The position numbers were made by a program, and so were the translations under genes. DNA of 25,876 nucleotides from a virus: IMG/VR virus record IMGVR_UViG_3300031749_000032, positions 1 through 25,876 of that record. One strand, given 5' to 3'. Positions 15,298-20,980 of this stretch are shown here, piece by piece. How positions within the stretch are numbered: the stretch's first letter is position 1; each line of letters opens with the position of its first letter. The notes under the pieces were generated by a model. The model was not told where the DNA came from, did no database searches, and was given only the letters and a program-made list of their open reading frames with translations.

Positions 15298-15476
15298 CAC
15301 CTCACCCCCTCAAAAATATCCGCCCTGCTCGGGCCACCGTTGCGCTCGATCACACCGAGCATTACCTTCGCCAGATCCTTCCTTGGCTTCGTGGACTTGA
15401 CCAGCCGAATGCAGCATTCCAGACAGTGCAGGTTGAAGCGACCAGAAGGCTCGGTGTGGGGAAGTGGGCAGGTCAT
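15297..15476 (-). CDS. Hypothetical 59-residue cysteine-bearing protein
   Basis: This short gene runs from ATG 15476 to TGA 15297. The start overlaps the TGA of the 65-residue gene upstream (ATGA), and the stop overlaps the PP-loop ATG (TGATG). The protein is small and basic with a CxxCC cluster at about 18-22 (HCLECCIRLVKS) and another Cys at 3, which could bind zinc. The middle is a helix (KDLAKVMLGVIERNG). Its exact fit between neighbours supports it better than other frames here. I do not recognise the family. Confidence 0.65.
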   Translation of the reverse strand: MTCPLPHTEPSGRFNLHCLECCIRLVKSTKPRKDLAKVMLGVIERNGGPSRADIFEGVR

Positions 15477-15670
15477 GGTGTTGACCCCTCATCCTCAACC
15501 CTCGAATAGCGGCTCACGTCCTCGCGCGCTTTCTTCTCGGCGACGAATCGCGGGAATCCTGCGTCGTATTCACGAATGGCGGCGCGCTCCTCAAAGAATT
15601 CTTGACAGGAGCAGGTTTCAGGCTGCCAGGCGTCGAGATTCATTCCGGAGCAAATGGCGAAGGCCTTCAT
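15473..15670 (-). CDS. Hypothetical 65-residue protein
   Basis: The gene starts at ATG 15670, overlapping the stop of the 24-residue peptide gene (ATGA), and ends in the ATGA that opens the next gene. A longer version starting upstream reads through a Gly/Cys/Arg-rich stretch and is unlikely. The product has CxC residues near 20-22 (ETCSCQEFFEERAA) and a helical, charged C-terminal half (FVAEKKAREDVSRYSRVEDEG). The function is unknown. Operon position between helicase loader and PP-loop gene gives no strong hint. Confidence 0.6.
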   Translation of the reverse strand: MKAFAICSGMNLDAWQPETCSCQEFFEERAAIREYDAGFPRFVAEKKAREDVSRYSRVEDEGSTP

Positions 15671-15741
15671 TTCATCGCCACCAAAACAGCCACCACACCC
15701 AGAACGCAGAGGATGTCGAAGATCAATGCGGTGTCGGTCAT
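15667..15741 (-). CDS. 24-residue membrane peptide
   Basis: An ATG at 15741 overlaps the TGA of the DnaC-like gene, and its TGA at 15667 overlaps the ATG of the next gene. Both junctions are ATGA, so this micro-gene fits the operon exactly. The peptide is MTDTALIFDILCVLGVVAVL followed by VAMK, a single hydrophobic segment of about 18 residues with a short polar start and a Lys at the end. It would span the inner membrane. It could affect membrane proteins or entry of a second phage. No homologue is known to me. Confidence 0.55.
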   Translation of the reverse strand: MTDTALIFDILCVLGVVAVLVAMK

Positions 15742-16508
15742 GCTGCTTTGCTCCTGAAACTCTCCCAGGCGAACACGACGCTTTCTGCCCCATCCTCGCG
15801 CAGCCGGTCATAGACCCGCTCGCCAAGGTACGGGACGATCTCCTTGAGGGTGAGATTCGAGATTAGAATTACGGGCTTGTTTCGCTCATATCGCTCGTTG
15901 ATGACATGGAACAGGATGTTCTTTTCGGTTTCGCTTCCGAACTGGACCCCGATTTCATCGAGCACCAGGAGATCTGGCCTCACGAAAACCTTGATCGCAT
16001 TCAGCTCGGATTCTTCCGATCTCGGGTTCCATGTCCCCTTGATGCGCTGAAGCATCTTCATGGCAGAAGTAAACAGCGCTGTGCTGCCGTGCAATTCCAT
16101 GATCATCTGGCAAATGCCGACCGAAAGATGCGTTTTGCCGGTCCCTGGAAGGCCGAGGAAAAGCAAGCTTTTTCCTGCGTTCGCAGGGAAGTCTTCAGCA
16201 AACTTCATGCAGATATCGAGGGCGTCCTGTTGCCCCTTACCATCTGCCGTAAAGTTGTCCAAGCGTCGCGATTTGAACCTTTCAGGAATGCATGCCTCAC
16301 CGAGCTTGGATTGCCACCGGATGGCAGATTCGTCGCGCGCTCTCTGTGCCTTCTCGCGAACCGATTTCTCATGTTCGATCCGACCGCATTCAGGACACTT
16401 CGAGAAGATCGCCCCGATAATCTGCCGGCTTTCGTATTCCCCGTGGATATCGCATTTCTCATGCTTGCTGGGTTCTTCAGGAAAATCGATCAGCGTCAGT
16501 TTGCTCAC
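15738..16508 (-). CDS. DnaC-like helicase loader (P-like)
   Basis: A 256-residue AAA+ ATPase that would load the host replicative helicase at the phage origin. The N-terminus carries a small zinc site (C19, H22, C38, C41), and the ATPase core has Walker A LGLPGTGKTH at about 118-127 and Walker B LLVLDEIG at 180-187. The sensor region with ISNLTLKEI and 'RVYDRLRED' (arginine finger area, near 230) follows. The order and sizes match the DnaC/IstB-like loaders. It overlaps the O-like gene by four bases (ATGA), so the pair works as an O-P unit. Confidence 0.9.
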   Translation of the reverse strand: MSKLTLIDFPEEPSKHEKCDIHGEYESRQIIGAIFSKCPECGRIEHEKSVREKAQRARDESAIRWQSKLGEACIPERFKSRRLDNFTADGKGQQDALDICMKFAEDFPANAGKSLLFLGLPGTGKTHLSVGICQMIMELHGSTALFTSAMKMLQRIKGTWNPRSEESELNAIKVFVRPDLLVLDEIGVQFGSETEKNILFHVINERYERNKPVILISNLTLKEIVPYLGERVYDRLREDGAESVVFAWESFRSKAA

Positions 16509-17410
16509 AATGGCCCTCCAGTTCCGTAGTCACGTTTTTGGAAATCTTCTGCTTTGGGACCTTGCCGGCCCACTTGAGTCTGGCGCACCCTCGTTTCAGC
16601 GCGCCGGTTTTTTACCATACCGAGGACGTAGGCGAATTTCTTGTGCCCCTTGGCTACGGATTCCGTGGCCGTGTTTCCGAATTCTTCTGGAGTGGCACCG
16701 GCTTCGATCAAGGCGAGAAGATCTGGGTGCGATTGGTTTACAGTTGTTGGCTCAATGCCGGCATCGATCATTGCCTTGCAAGATAGACCGACTACCGACA
16801 CGCTTTCGCCCCCCTTTACCGGGAAAGTGTTTCTAGTCTGTTTAGAAGTATCTTTAGGAATTTCCTTGTCCCTGTCCCTGTCCCTGTCTATGTCTATTGG
16901 ATGCCGTTTCCAGTGGGACAGATCAGGGACAATGACATCATGTCCCTGGGGACTTGTTCTTTTTGTCCCTCGGGACACGAACTCATCAAATGTTGGATAG
17001 GCGAGCTCTGTCCCATTACGCTGATTCTGCTTTTTGATCCGAGCGCATTCAGTTTTCCATGCCTGCTCGATCTTTCTGCCCCATGCTTCGATTGCTTTAT
17101 CCGCTATGACTGGATGATACAAACGACCGTCGGAACACAGAATCCATCCACGAAGCGCGCCAGATCGAACTTTCTTCCACTCCTTAATCACCCTGCCGAA
17201 CCCAGCAAGTTGCGCGAGAATCATGTCATCATCTGGAAGGCTTGCGGCCGGGATTTGATGCCATGAAGCGCACCATAAAAGGACAGCGGCCCTGAATTCC
17301 TCTCCAGATGAAACGGCTGCAATATCACTATCACGAAGCCGAACAACATCCAGAGGCATGAATGCGAAAGCTCGCAAATCGCAATCAGGAGGCACGAGAG
17401 GATCTGTCAC
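16505..17410 (-). CDS. Replication initiation protein with DUF1376 domain (O-like)
   Basis: A 301-residue protein with an N-terminal DUF1376-like domain (residues 1-115: 'LRAFAFMPLDVVRLRDSDI', 'EFRAAVLLWCASWHQIPAASLPDDD', 'GWILCSDGRLYHPVI'). The domain acts in phage replication initiation and is often paired with a DnaC-like loader. Residues 133-182 form a low-complexity linker that includes an IDIDRDRDRDKE segment. The DNA of this linker holds iteron-like repeats, as in lambda O. The C-terminal part has a small helical region (HPDLLALIEAGATPEEFGNT) and is basic. Its ATG overlaps the CII-like TGA. The origin link is inference. Confidence 0.75.
   Translation of the reverse strand: MTDPLVPPDCDLRAFAFMPLDVVRLRDSDIAAVSSGEEFRAAVLLWCASWHQIPAASLPDDDMILAQLAGFGRVIKEWKKVRSGALRGWILCSDGRLYHPVIADKAIEAWGRKIEQAWKTECARIKKQNQRNGTELAYPTFDEFVSRGTKRTSPQGHDVIVPDLSHWKRHPIDIDRDRDRDKEIPKDTSKQTRNTFPVKGGESVSVVGLSCKAMIDAGIEPTTVNQSHPDLLALIEAGATPEEFGNTATESVAKGHKKFAYVLGMVKNRRAETRVRQTQVGRQGPKAEDFQKRDYGTGGPL
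16826..17014. repeat. Iteron-like cluster and AT-rich block, candidate phage origin
   Basis: GTCCC or its complement occurs ten times in 147 bases (16868-17014), about 0.3 being expected by chance. Five tandem TGTCCC/TGTCTA units fill 16867-16896. Two palindromes, GTCCC-2-GGGAC, stand at 16942-16953 and 16965-16976, and further single copies at 16915, 16926 and 17010. The neighbouring 16826-16867 is about 69% A+T. All this lies inside the coding sequence of the replication protein, at the linker. The layout matches the lambda origin. Confidence 0.6.
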
Positions 17411-17805
17411 GCTCTGCTCCTCCCGGAAATTACGTTGGTAAGGAATTCGACCTGCTTTTCAAGCTCAGCTTTCTGCTCCCGCTCTTCTCTGAGAGCTTTT
17501 TCGAGCTCAGATTCGCGCTTCCTGATGCTGCCCAAGTCATATCCGCGCTGATGGAGCATCCAGAAAAGCGGGGCATCGTTCCCACAGGCATCCATGAGCT
17601 TTTCGAATTTTGGCCAGACAACGCCTTCCTGACCGGAGATCCATCTGGAGAATTGCGCCTTGTCGACGCCCAGCTCTTCCTGAAGCTGCTTGTCAAGCGC
17701 ATATCCAGCCAGCTCCGCACATAGCTCGATGGCCTGTCCGAGCGTCCTTTTCCGAGCTATTTCTTCAGTGCGGATTTCAACTGGAATGCTGATTTGATTA
17801 GGCAT
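17407..17805 (-). CDS. CII-like transcription activator
   Basis: A 132-residue protein encoded between the Cro-like gene and the replication genes, the place of cII in lambda. The ATG at 17805 has a GAGAGG site eight bases before it; an upstream TTG start would pass through the operator palindrome. The helix-turn-helix lies at about 40-58 (LQEELGVDKAQFSRWISG), followed by a conserved 'WPKFEKLMDACGNDAPLFWML' helix. A C-terminal coiled coil covers 96-125 (RKRESELEKALREEREQKAE). This is longer than lambda CII (97 residues) but of the same plan. Operator-like palindromes precede it. Its target promoters are not identified here. Confidence 0.7.
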   Translation of the reverse strand: MPNQISIPVEIRTEEIARKRTLGQAIELCAELAGYALDKQLQEELGVDKAQFSRWISGQEGVVWPKFEKLMDACGNDAPLFWMLHQRGYDLGSIRKRESELEKALREEREQKAELEKQVEFLTNVISGRSRA

Positions 17806-17813
17806 TTTAAGAC

Positions 17814-17848
17814 CTCTCAAATTTGTTGAGAGCGGTTGAGAAGCTCAA
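17814..17848. promoter_or_regulatory. Operator palindromes upstream of the CII-like gene
   Basis: CTCTCAA-5-TTGAGAG (17814-17832) is a perfect inverted repeat, and TTGAG-3-CTCAA (17836-17848) forms a second one a few bases away. The sites differ from the AGGCATTGCCT operators, so a different regulator is expected, perhaps the CII-like or Cro-like protein. Confidence 0.6.
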
Positions 17849-17881
17849 ATGGTCAAAAAAACCTAAACTGGCCTTGTGAAT

Positions 17882-17905
17882 AAAAAAGCCCGAATCGCAT
17901 CGGGC
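17882..17905 (-). terminator. Intrinsic terminator between Cro-like and CII-like genes (tR1-like)
   Basis: On the minus strand GCCCGA, a six-base loop and TCGGGC form a perfect 6-bp stem followed by six T residues. The hairpin lies after the Cro-like stop (17941) and before the CII-like gene, the same place as tR1 in lambda. Early transcription must pass it to reach the replication genes. Confidence 0.8.
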
Positions 17906-17940
17906 AAAGCTCCGCACAACAGTGAGGAGGGGTTGGGTGT

Positions 17941-18177
17941 TCATGCGGCGTTCTTATCGACGAGCTCGGGCCAGATCAGGTGCCAATCGTCGGGACGAAG
18001 ATCGCGGCGCGTGACAAGCCCGTCGGTTGCCTGTTCGATTTTCACGCACTTTTCGATAGGTACTGGACGATCTCCATTTTTCCATTCGCTCACAGTTGGC
18101 GATTTCACCTCAACGGCGATAGCGAATGCCGCTTGGGATGGGAAAAGAGAGATTGCTTTTTCGATAAATTGGTTCAT
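17941..18177 (-). CDS. YdaS/Cro-like regulator, possibly leaderless
   Basis: A 78-residue HTH protein of the YdaS family, which acts as Cro in many phages. The HTH is at about 13-33 (PSQAAFAIAVEVKSPTVSEW), and the family ending 'TRRDLRPDDWHLIWPEL' (56-72) is clear. The chosen ATG (18177) lies nine bases after the -10 element of the leftward promoter. An in-frame ATG at 18198 is upstream of the transcription start and within the operator, so it cannot be used from this promoter. No ribosome site is seen. The protein is the first in the leftward operon and would repress or tune the early promoter in the lytic phase. Confidence 0.85.
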   Translation of the reverse strand: MNQFIEKAISLFPSQAAFAIAVEVKSPTVSEWKNGDRPVPIEKCVKIEQATDGLVTRRDLRPDDWHLIWPELVDKNAA

Positions 18178-18186
18178 GAGAGCAAG

Positions 18187-18214
18187 TTTATAAGGCATTG
18201 CCTTATCTTGTCAA
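18187..18214 (-). promoter_or_regulatory. Leftward early promoter (PR-like)
   Basis: TTGACA (18214-18209), a 16-base spacer and TATAAA (18192-18187) give a near-consensus sigma70 promoter reading into the Cro-like gene. It is the start of the leftward replication operon. The spacer and -10 overlap operator O1, so bound repressor would block RNA polymerase. Confidence 0.85.
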
Positions 18215-18226
18215 TAGGCATTGCCT
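18191..18226. promoter_or_regulatory. Operators O1 and O2 of the leftward promoter
   Basis: O1 is TAAGGCATTGCCTTA (18191-18205), symmetric about one central base. O2 contains the same core AGGCATTGCCT at 18216-18226, a centre distance of 23 bases. They flank the TTGACA and are shared in sequence with the pair at 19389-19427. Confidence 0.8.
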
Positions 18227-18256
18227 TTCTATGGGGGCGTTTTGCTACATTGCGGA

Positions 18257-18604
18257 ATGGACTTTGAAAAAGAAGATCACCTGGGCGTATTCCTTGAGGC
18301 AGCCATGAAGGCAAAGGGCGTCACTCAGGCCGAGGTTGCGCGCGAATTTAAGGTTAAAGCCCCTTCAGTGGCGGACTGGCGAAAATATGGTCGAATTGAT
18401 AAAAAGCACTATCCGCACCTGGTGGAATATTTCGGATTACCTTATGAATGGTGGTTCGGATCGGCTAAAGTAGACAGGAAAGTTCTTGACGTCGTTTATC
18501 ATATGCAAAAAATGAACGAAACTCAAAAGGACGAGGTAGTAAAAACCGCTTTTTCTTCTTCGGAACCGAACCACACCCCTAACCATGGAAGCGCCAAGCA
18601 ATAA
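18257..18604 (+). CDS. Short CI-like repressor without protease domain
   Basis: A 115-residue HTH protein. The N-terminal domain (10-68) is the usual phage CI DNA-binding head: a recognition HTH at about 23-44 (TQAEVAREFKVKAPSVADW), then GRIDKKHYPHLVEYFGLPYEWWFG. After residue 70 there is a short helix (VLDVVYHMQKMNETQKDEVV) and a disordered tail, with no S24/LexA-type autocleavage domain. It would bind the four AGGCATTGCCT operators and hold lysogeny, but may not respond to RecA cleavage. The start at ATG 18257 has no strong ribosome site. The Mrr-type gene follows after 48 bases. Its own promoter is unclear; a TACATT at 18246 may be its -10. Confidence 0.8.
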   Translation: MDFEKEDHLGVFLEAAMKAKGVTQAEVAREFKVKAPSVADWRKYGRIDKKHYPHLVEYFGLPYEWWFGSAKVDRKVLDVVYHMQKMNETQKDEVVKTAFSSSEPNHTPNHGSAKQ

Positions 18605-18652
18605 TATTTTGAAGGTCTGGTTTCAGATGAGCTTCAATTTAAAGAATCCTTA

Positions 18653-19333
18653 ATGGAATATTTTTGGTTTGCCTTTTTATTATTATTATTTTTTTACTGG
18701 GTCTTTTCTGAACAAAAAGCCGAGCGGAAAAGACTCGTCAATTTGAAAATCCACGCTGCTGAGATAATTTATAAACACCAAGGTGAGCTAACAACAAAAA
18801 GAAGGCAACTGACCATCCAAATGGGATATGGCCTTGTTGATGATTCAAAGTGGAAAAAGGAAATTAATTTTTTTATTGAAAATCTCATTCTCCCAGGCAT
18901 CATAAAAATTAAAATCAAGCCCACTGATTTTGATCAGATGCGAACCATGATTTATAAAGCAACAGCGTCTTATGAAAAGTCTTCTGCAGTTTTTTCTCCT
19001 GCTATATCCCCCACTGACTATGAGGACCTAGTTGCGAGCAGGCTGCGTGAGTTCGGATGGTCTGCGCGAACCACTTCCGCAACCGGCGACCAGGGCATAG
19101 ATATAATTGCGGAAAAGGACGGCCTCAAGCTGGTCGTACAGTGCAAGCTCTACTCGTCGCCTGTAGGTAACAAGGCTGTTCAGGAAATCATCGCAGGCAA
19201 AACGTTCGAGCAGGCAGACGCCGCTGCGGTTATCTCGAATGCCACATATACCCCTTCCGCTCGACAACTGGCTTCTTCTGCAGGCGTCATGCTTTTGCAC
19301 CACGACGAAATCTCGTCCATCGATCTAGCTTAA
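18653..19333 (+). CDS. Membrane-anchored Mrr-type nuclease
   Basis: A 226-residue protein. Residues 3-19 (YFWFAFLLLLFFYWVFS) form one membrane segment, leaving the rest in the cytoplasm. Residues 119-222 are an Mrr-like restriction endonuclease domain, with E124, D150 in 'GDQGID', and the QCK motif at 163-165, together the D-(E/Q)xK active site. The 'TYTPSARQLASSAGVMLL' region follows as usual. The first 120 residues are unlike anything I know and are A+T-rich, while the nuclease part is G+C-rich, which suggests a join. Placed in the immunity region, it is likely expressed in the lysogen and may cut incoming or modified DNA. A terminator follows it. Confidence 0.8.
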   Translation: MEYFWFAFLLLLFFYWVFSEQKAERKRLVNLKIHAAEIIYKHQGELTTKRRQLTIQMGYGLVDDSKWKKEINFFIENLILPGIIKIKIKPTDFDQMRTMIYKATASYEKSSAVFSPAISPTDYEDLVASRLREFGWSARTTSATGDQGIDIIAEKDGLKLVVQCKLYSSPVGNKAVQEIIAGKTFEQADAAAVISNATYTPSARQLASSAGVMLLHHDEISSIDLA

Positions 19334-19352
19334 TTCCAACTTGTTCTAAACC

Positions 19353-19375
19353 AAGCCGCGCAGAGCGGCTTTTTT
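19353..19375 (+). terminator. Intrinsic terminator after the Mrr-type gene
   Basis: AAGCCGC, a five-base loop and GCGGCTT form a 7-bp stem (19353-19371) running into a T-rich tract to 19375. It ends the repressor-nuclease transcript before the rightward promoter. Confidence 0.85.
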
Positions 19376-19388
19376 ATTGTGAAATAAA

Positions 19389-19427
19389 TAAGGCATTGCC
19401 TATTGACATGCATTAGGCATTGCCTTA
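19389..19427. promoter_or_regulatory. Operators O3 and O4 of the rightward promoter
   Basis: TAAGGCATTGCCTA at 19389-19402 and TTAGGCATTGCCTTA at 19413-19427 carry the AGGCATTGCCT core 24 bases apart. O3 ends next to the -35, and O4 fills most of the spacer. They match O1 and O2. Confidence 0.8.
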
Positions 19428-19431
19428 TTAT
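19403..19431 (+). promoter_or_regulatory. Rightward early promoter (PL-like)
   Basis: TTGACA (19403-19408), a 17-base spacer and TATTAT (19426-19431) give a near-consensus sigma70 promoter aimed at the recombination operon. The transcription start is expected near 19438, so the first gene has a leader of about 25 bases with a GGAGG site. Confidence 0.85.
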
Positions 19432-19462
19432 TGATCCATACACAACGCAAACGGAGGCTGAG

Positions 19463-19762
19463 ATGGTCAAGAACACGAAACAGTCCTGGGATGTTGGGCA
19501 AACCGTCAAGGTCGGATTCCTGCAGCTGGTCGTCAAGGCTGCCGTAGCGACACCGGGCGACTATCTCCCCGACGCATACATCCTCGCCAACGTGTCCGGA
19601 ACGCAGCTTTACAAATTCGTGCCGCACAACGGCATCGAGAAAATCAGCATTGACGAGGCTCGCGCTCTGATGGATCAAGCCGAGATTTACGCGGCACGGA
19701 TCGCGGCCAAGGCGATTGCCACGGCGGCTGCTTCCAAGGCGATTGACGCGATTTTTGCGTAA
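19463..19762 (+). CDS. First gene of the rightward operon, 99 residues, unknown
   Basis: The start at ATG 19463 is chosen because GGAGG lies seven bases before it and because an upstream TTG would lie inside the promoter. The protein begins MVKNTKQSWDVGQTVKVGFL, has a middle with short beta strands (LPDAYILANVSGTQLYKFVPH), and ends in a helix rich in Ala and Ile (AKAIATAAASKAIDAIFA). The position is that of lambda N, but the sequence has no arginine-rich RNA-binding motif. The function is unknown. The next gene begins in its stop codon. Confidence 0.7.
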   Translation: MVKNTKQSWDVGQTVKVGFLQLVVKAAVATPGDYLPDAYILANVSGTQLYKFVPHNGIEKISIDEARALMDQAEIYAARIAAKAIATAAASKAIDAIFA

Positions 19763-19935
19763 TGACCACGAACCCGAACATCCGGATCGTGGAGCGTGCA
19801 GGTCGGTTCCACGTTGAGCACCAAGTCGGCACGAGGCACGAAATCTGGATCCCAAAGTCCTGGCACTGGACCAGAGGGGCGGCAGACAAAGCCCAACTCA
19901 GATTGAGCAGGAAAATTGAATTGGGGCTGATTTAG
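19762..19935 (+). CDS. Hypothetical 57-residue basic protein
   Basis: An ATG at 19762 shares one base with the TAA of the preceding gene (TAATG), and the frame closes at TAG 19933-19935. The product (MTTNPNIRIVERAGRFHVEH, then ...WIPKSWHWTRGAADKAQLRL...) is strongly basic with three Trp and several Arg and Lys, which suits nucleic-acid binding. It is a plausible small early phage protein, and its basic character makes it a candidate for an N-like role, though no match is known. The structured region starts directly after. Confidence 0.6.
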   Translation: MTTNPNIRIVERAGRFHVEHQVGTRHEIWIPKSWHWTRGAADKAQLRLSRKIELGLI

Positions 19936-20165
19936 CCCTCGCGAAAAGCCCGGCGTTACGGGACGGTGAGCTGTTCTGAGCGCGCCTGTAGGGGAAAGCG
20001 ACGACAGGAGATCAAGACCTTCAGCCTATCGAAAAGGCGCGATCCGGGTAGAGGCCGGATAGCTTAGCGAAGCCTGAACCGATACAGGCCGACTCCCATG
20101 TACGAAAAATTGGGCCGCACCCCGAGGCGGCATCTATAGACGGGGATGAATTCAAGGAGATCGTT
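19936..20165 (+). ncRNA. Structured RNA or long leader (candidate)
   Basis: This 230-base stretch has no gene but holds a chain of possible hairpins: CCCG/CGGG (19949-19962), CCTGT/ACAGG (19985-20008), GCCT/AGGC (20024-20038), ATCCGG/CCGGAT (20042-20059), GCTT/AAGC (20062-20073), which competes with GCCTG/CAGGC (20072-20089), and GCCGC/GCGGC (20114-20131). It ends with an AAGGAG site for the next gene. It may be a small RNA, a cis-acting antitermination element, or a regulated 5' leader. No known family is recognised. Confidence 0.5.
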
Positions 20166-20549
20166 ATGTCTGACAAAAAAATAGAATCACCACTTGTTCT
20201 GCCGCATTTCGAACTGGCGGATGGCGAAACCCTCGGTGGTTACTATTCCGGTCCTGATGGCCGTCTCACTCGCTTCATTCTTCTCCCAGGTGACAACGAT
20301 CGCGCTTCCTGGAAGAAACAGATGTCCTGGGCGCAGTCTATCGGAGGAAAGCTCTTCGACCGAACAGAAGGCGCATTCTTGCATGCCACCATGAATGACG
20401 AGTTCAAGCCGGAGGCCTACTGGACGCGCGAAGTCCATCAGACCGACAAAAGTTATGCCTGGTACCAGTACTTCCTCAATGGCCACCAGCATTGCTACGG
20501 CACCGGCAGCAAGCTGCGCGCCCGGGCCGTCCGCAGAGAAGTCATTTAG
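20166..20549 (+). CDS. DUF1566-like small protein
   Basis: A 127-residue soluble protein with a strong AAGGAG site before the ATG. The pattern 'WKKQMSWAQSIGGKLFDRTEGAFLH' followed by 'AYWTREVHQTDKSYAWYQYFLNGHQHCYGTGSK' resembles the C-type-lectin-like DUF1566 fold found in many phage proteins. A related protein begins at 25546 at the far end of the operon. The function of such proteins in early operons is not known. A binding rather than catalytic role is likely. Confidence 0.65.
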   Translation: MSDKKIESPLVLPHFELADGETLGGYYSGPDGRLTRFILLPGDNDRASWKKQMSWAQSIGGKLFDRTEGAFLHATMNDEFKPEAYWTREVHQTDKSYAWYQYFLNGHQHCYGTGSKLRARAVRREVI

Positions 20550-20577
20550 TCATTCATCAATTCACCGAGGGGAAATA

Positions 20578-20718
20578 ATGATCTTGTGGACCATCAGCCC
20601 TATCAAGTTATTTGTAGGCATCGGATTACTGATTCTGGCATTCGCCGGGATTGTGTCGGTTTTTCTCCGGGCTACAGATCCGGACTATGAGGAGGAGGAT
20701 GAGCATGAGCAAATATGA
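20578..20718 (+). CDS. 46-residue single-span membrane protein
   Basis: The ATG at 20578 has GAGGGG eight bases before it. The product has a membrane segment at about 9-30 (IKLFVGIGLLILAFAGIVSVFL) followed by an acidic tail (DPDYEEEDEHEQI). The stop overlaps the start of the next membrane gene. Small membrane proteins in phage early operons often alter host envelope functions or block superinfection. This one is not recognised. Confidence 0.6.
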   Translation: MILWTISPIKLFVGIGLLILAFAGIVSVFLRATDPDYEEEDEHEQI

Positions 20719-20980
20719 TCGTTTCTACCCTGTCGCACCATTGGCCGAGGAAGATACAAGGCCGCTGACAAGGTGGCACAAGCTGGCAATAGCCATGTTC
20801 GCTCTGGTTGCCTTGTGGGTATGGTTGACCCCGGACTCTCCGGCGCAGCCGATTCCGCTCCCCGTGAACATCCTGCACCCGATGCCGCACAGGGTCCACA
20901 CGATACACATCCATCAACGAATCTGCGATATGAAGCAATGCATGGTGGTGGACGTGATTCTGCATCCGAGGGTGATATGA
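20705..20980 (+). CDS. 91-residue membrane protein
   Basis: The gene begins at ATG 20705 with GAGGAGG upstream, 14 bases inside the preceding gene. The first 30 residues are polar. Residues 30-46 are hydrophobic (LAIAMFALVALWVWLTP), and then come a proline-rich segment and a His-rich region (HRVHTIHIHQRICDMKQCMV) with two Cys. The N-terminus is likely in the cytoplasm and the C-terminus in the periplasm, where the His and Cys could bind metal. The family is unknown. Its ATGA overlap with the next gene supports the frame. Confidence 0.6.
   Translation: MSKYDRFYPVAPLAEEDTRPLTRWHKLAIAMFALVALWVWLTPDSPAQPIPLPVNILHPMPHRVHTIHIHQRICDMKQCMVVDVILHPRVI

Noticed and set aside
16867-16896. Hexamer array read as a CRISPR or simple microsatellite
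   Set aside because: Units are 6 bases without spacers, so it is no CRISPR. A microsatellite alone does not explain the further dispersed and inverted GTCCC copies.
18198-18200. ATG upstream of the chosen Cro-like start
   Set aside because: It lies inside operator O1 and upstream of the expected transcription start, so it would not be on the message from this promoter.
19936-20165. Group II intron, retron or IscB-type RNA
   Set aside because: No reverse transcriptase or IscB/TnpB gene is nearby, and I do not see a domain V-like hairpin or conserved intron ends.
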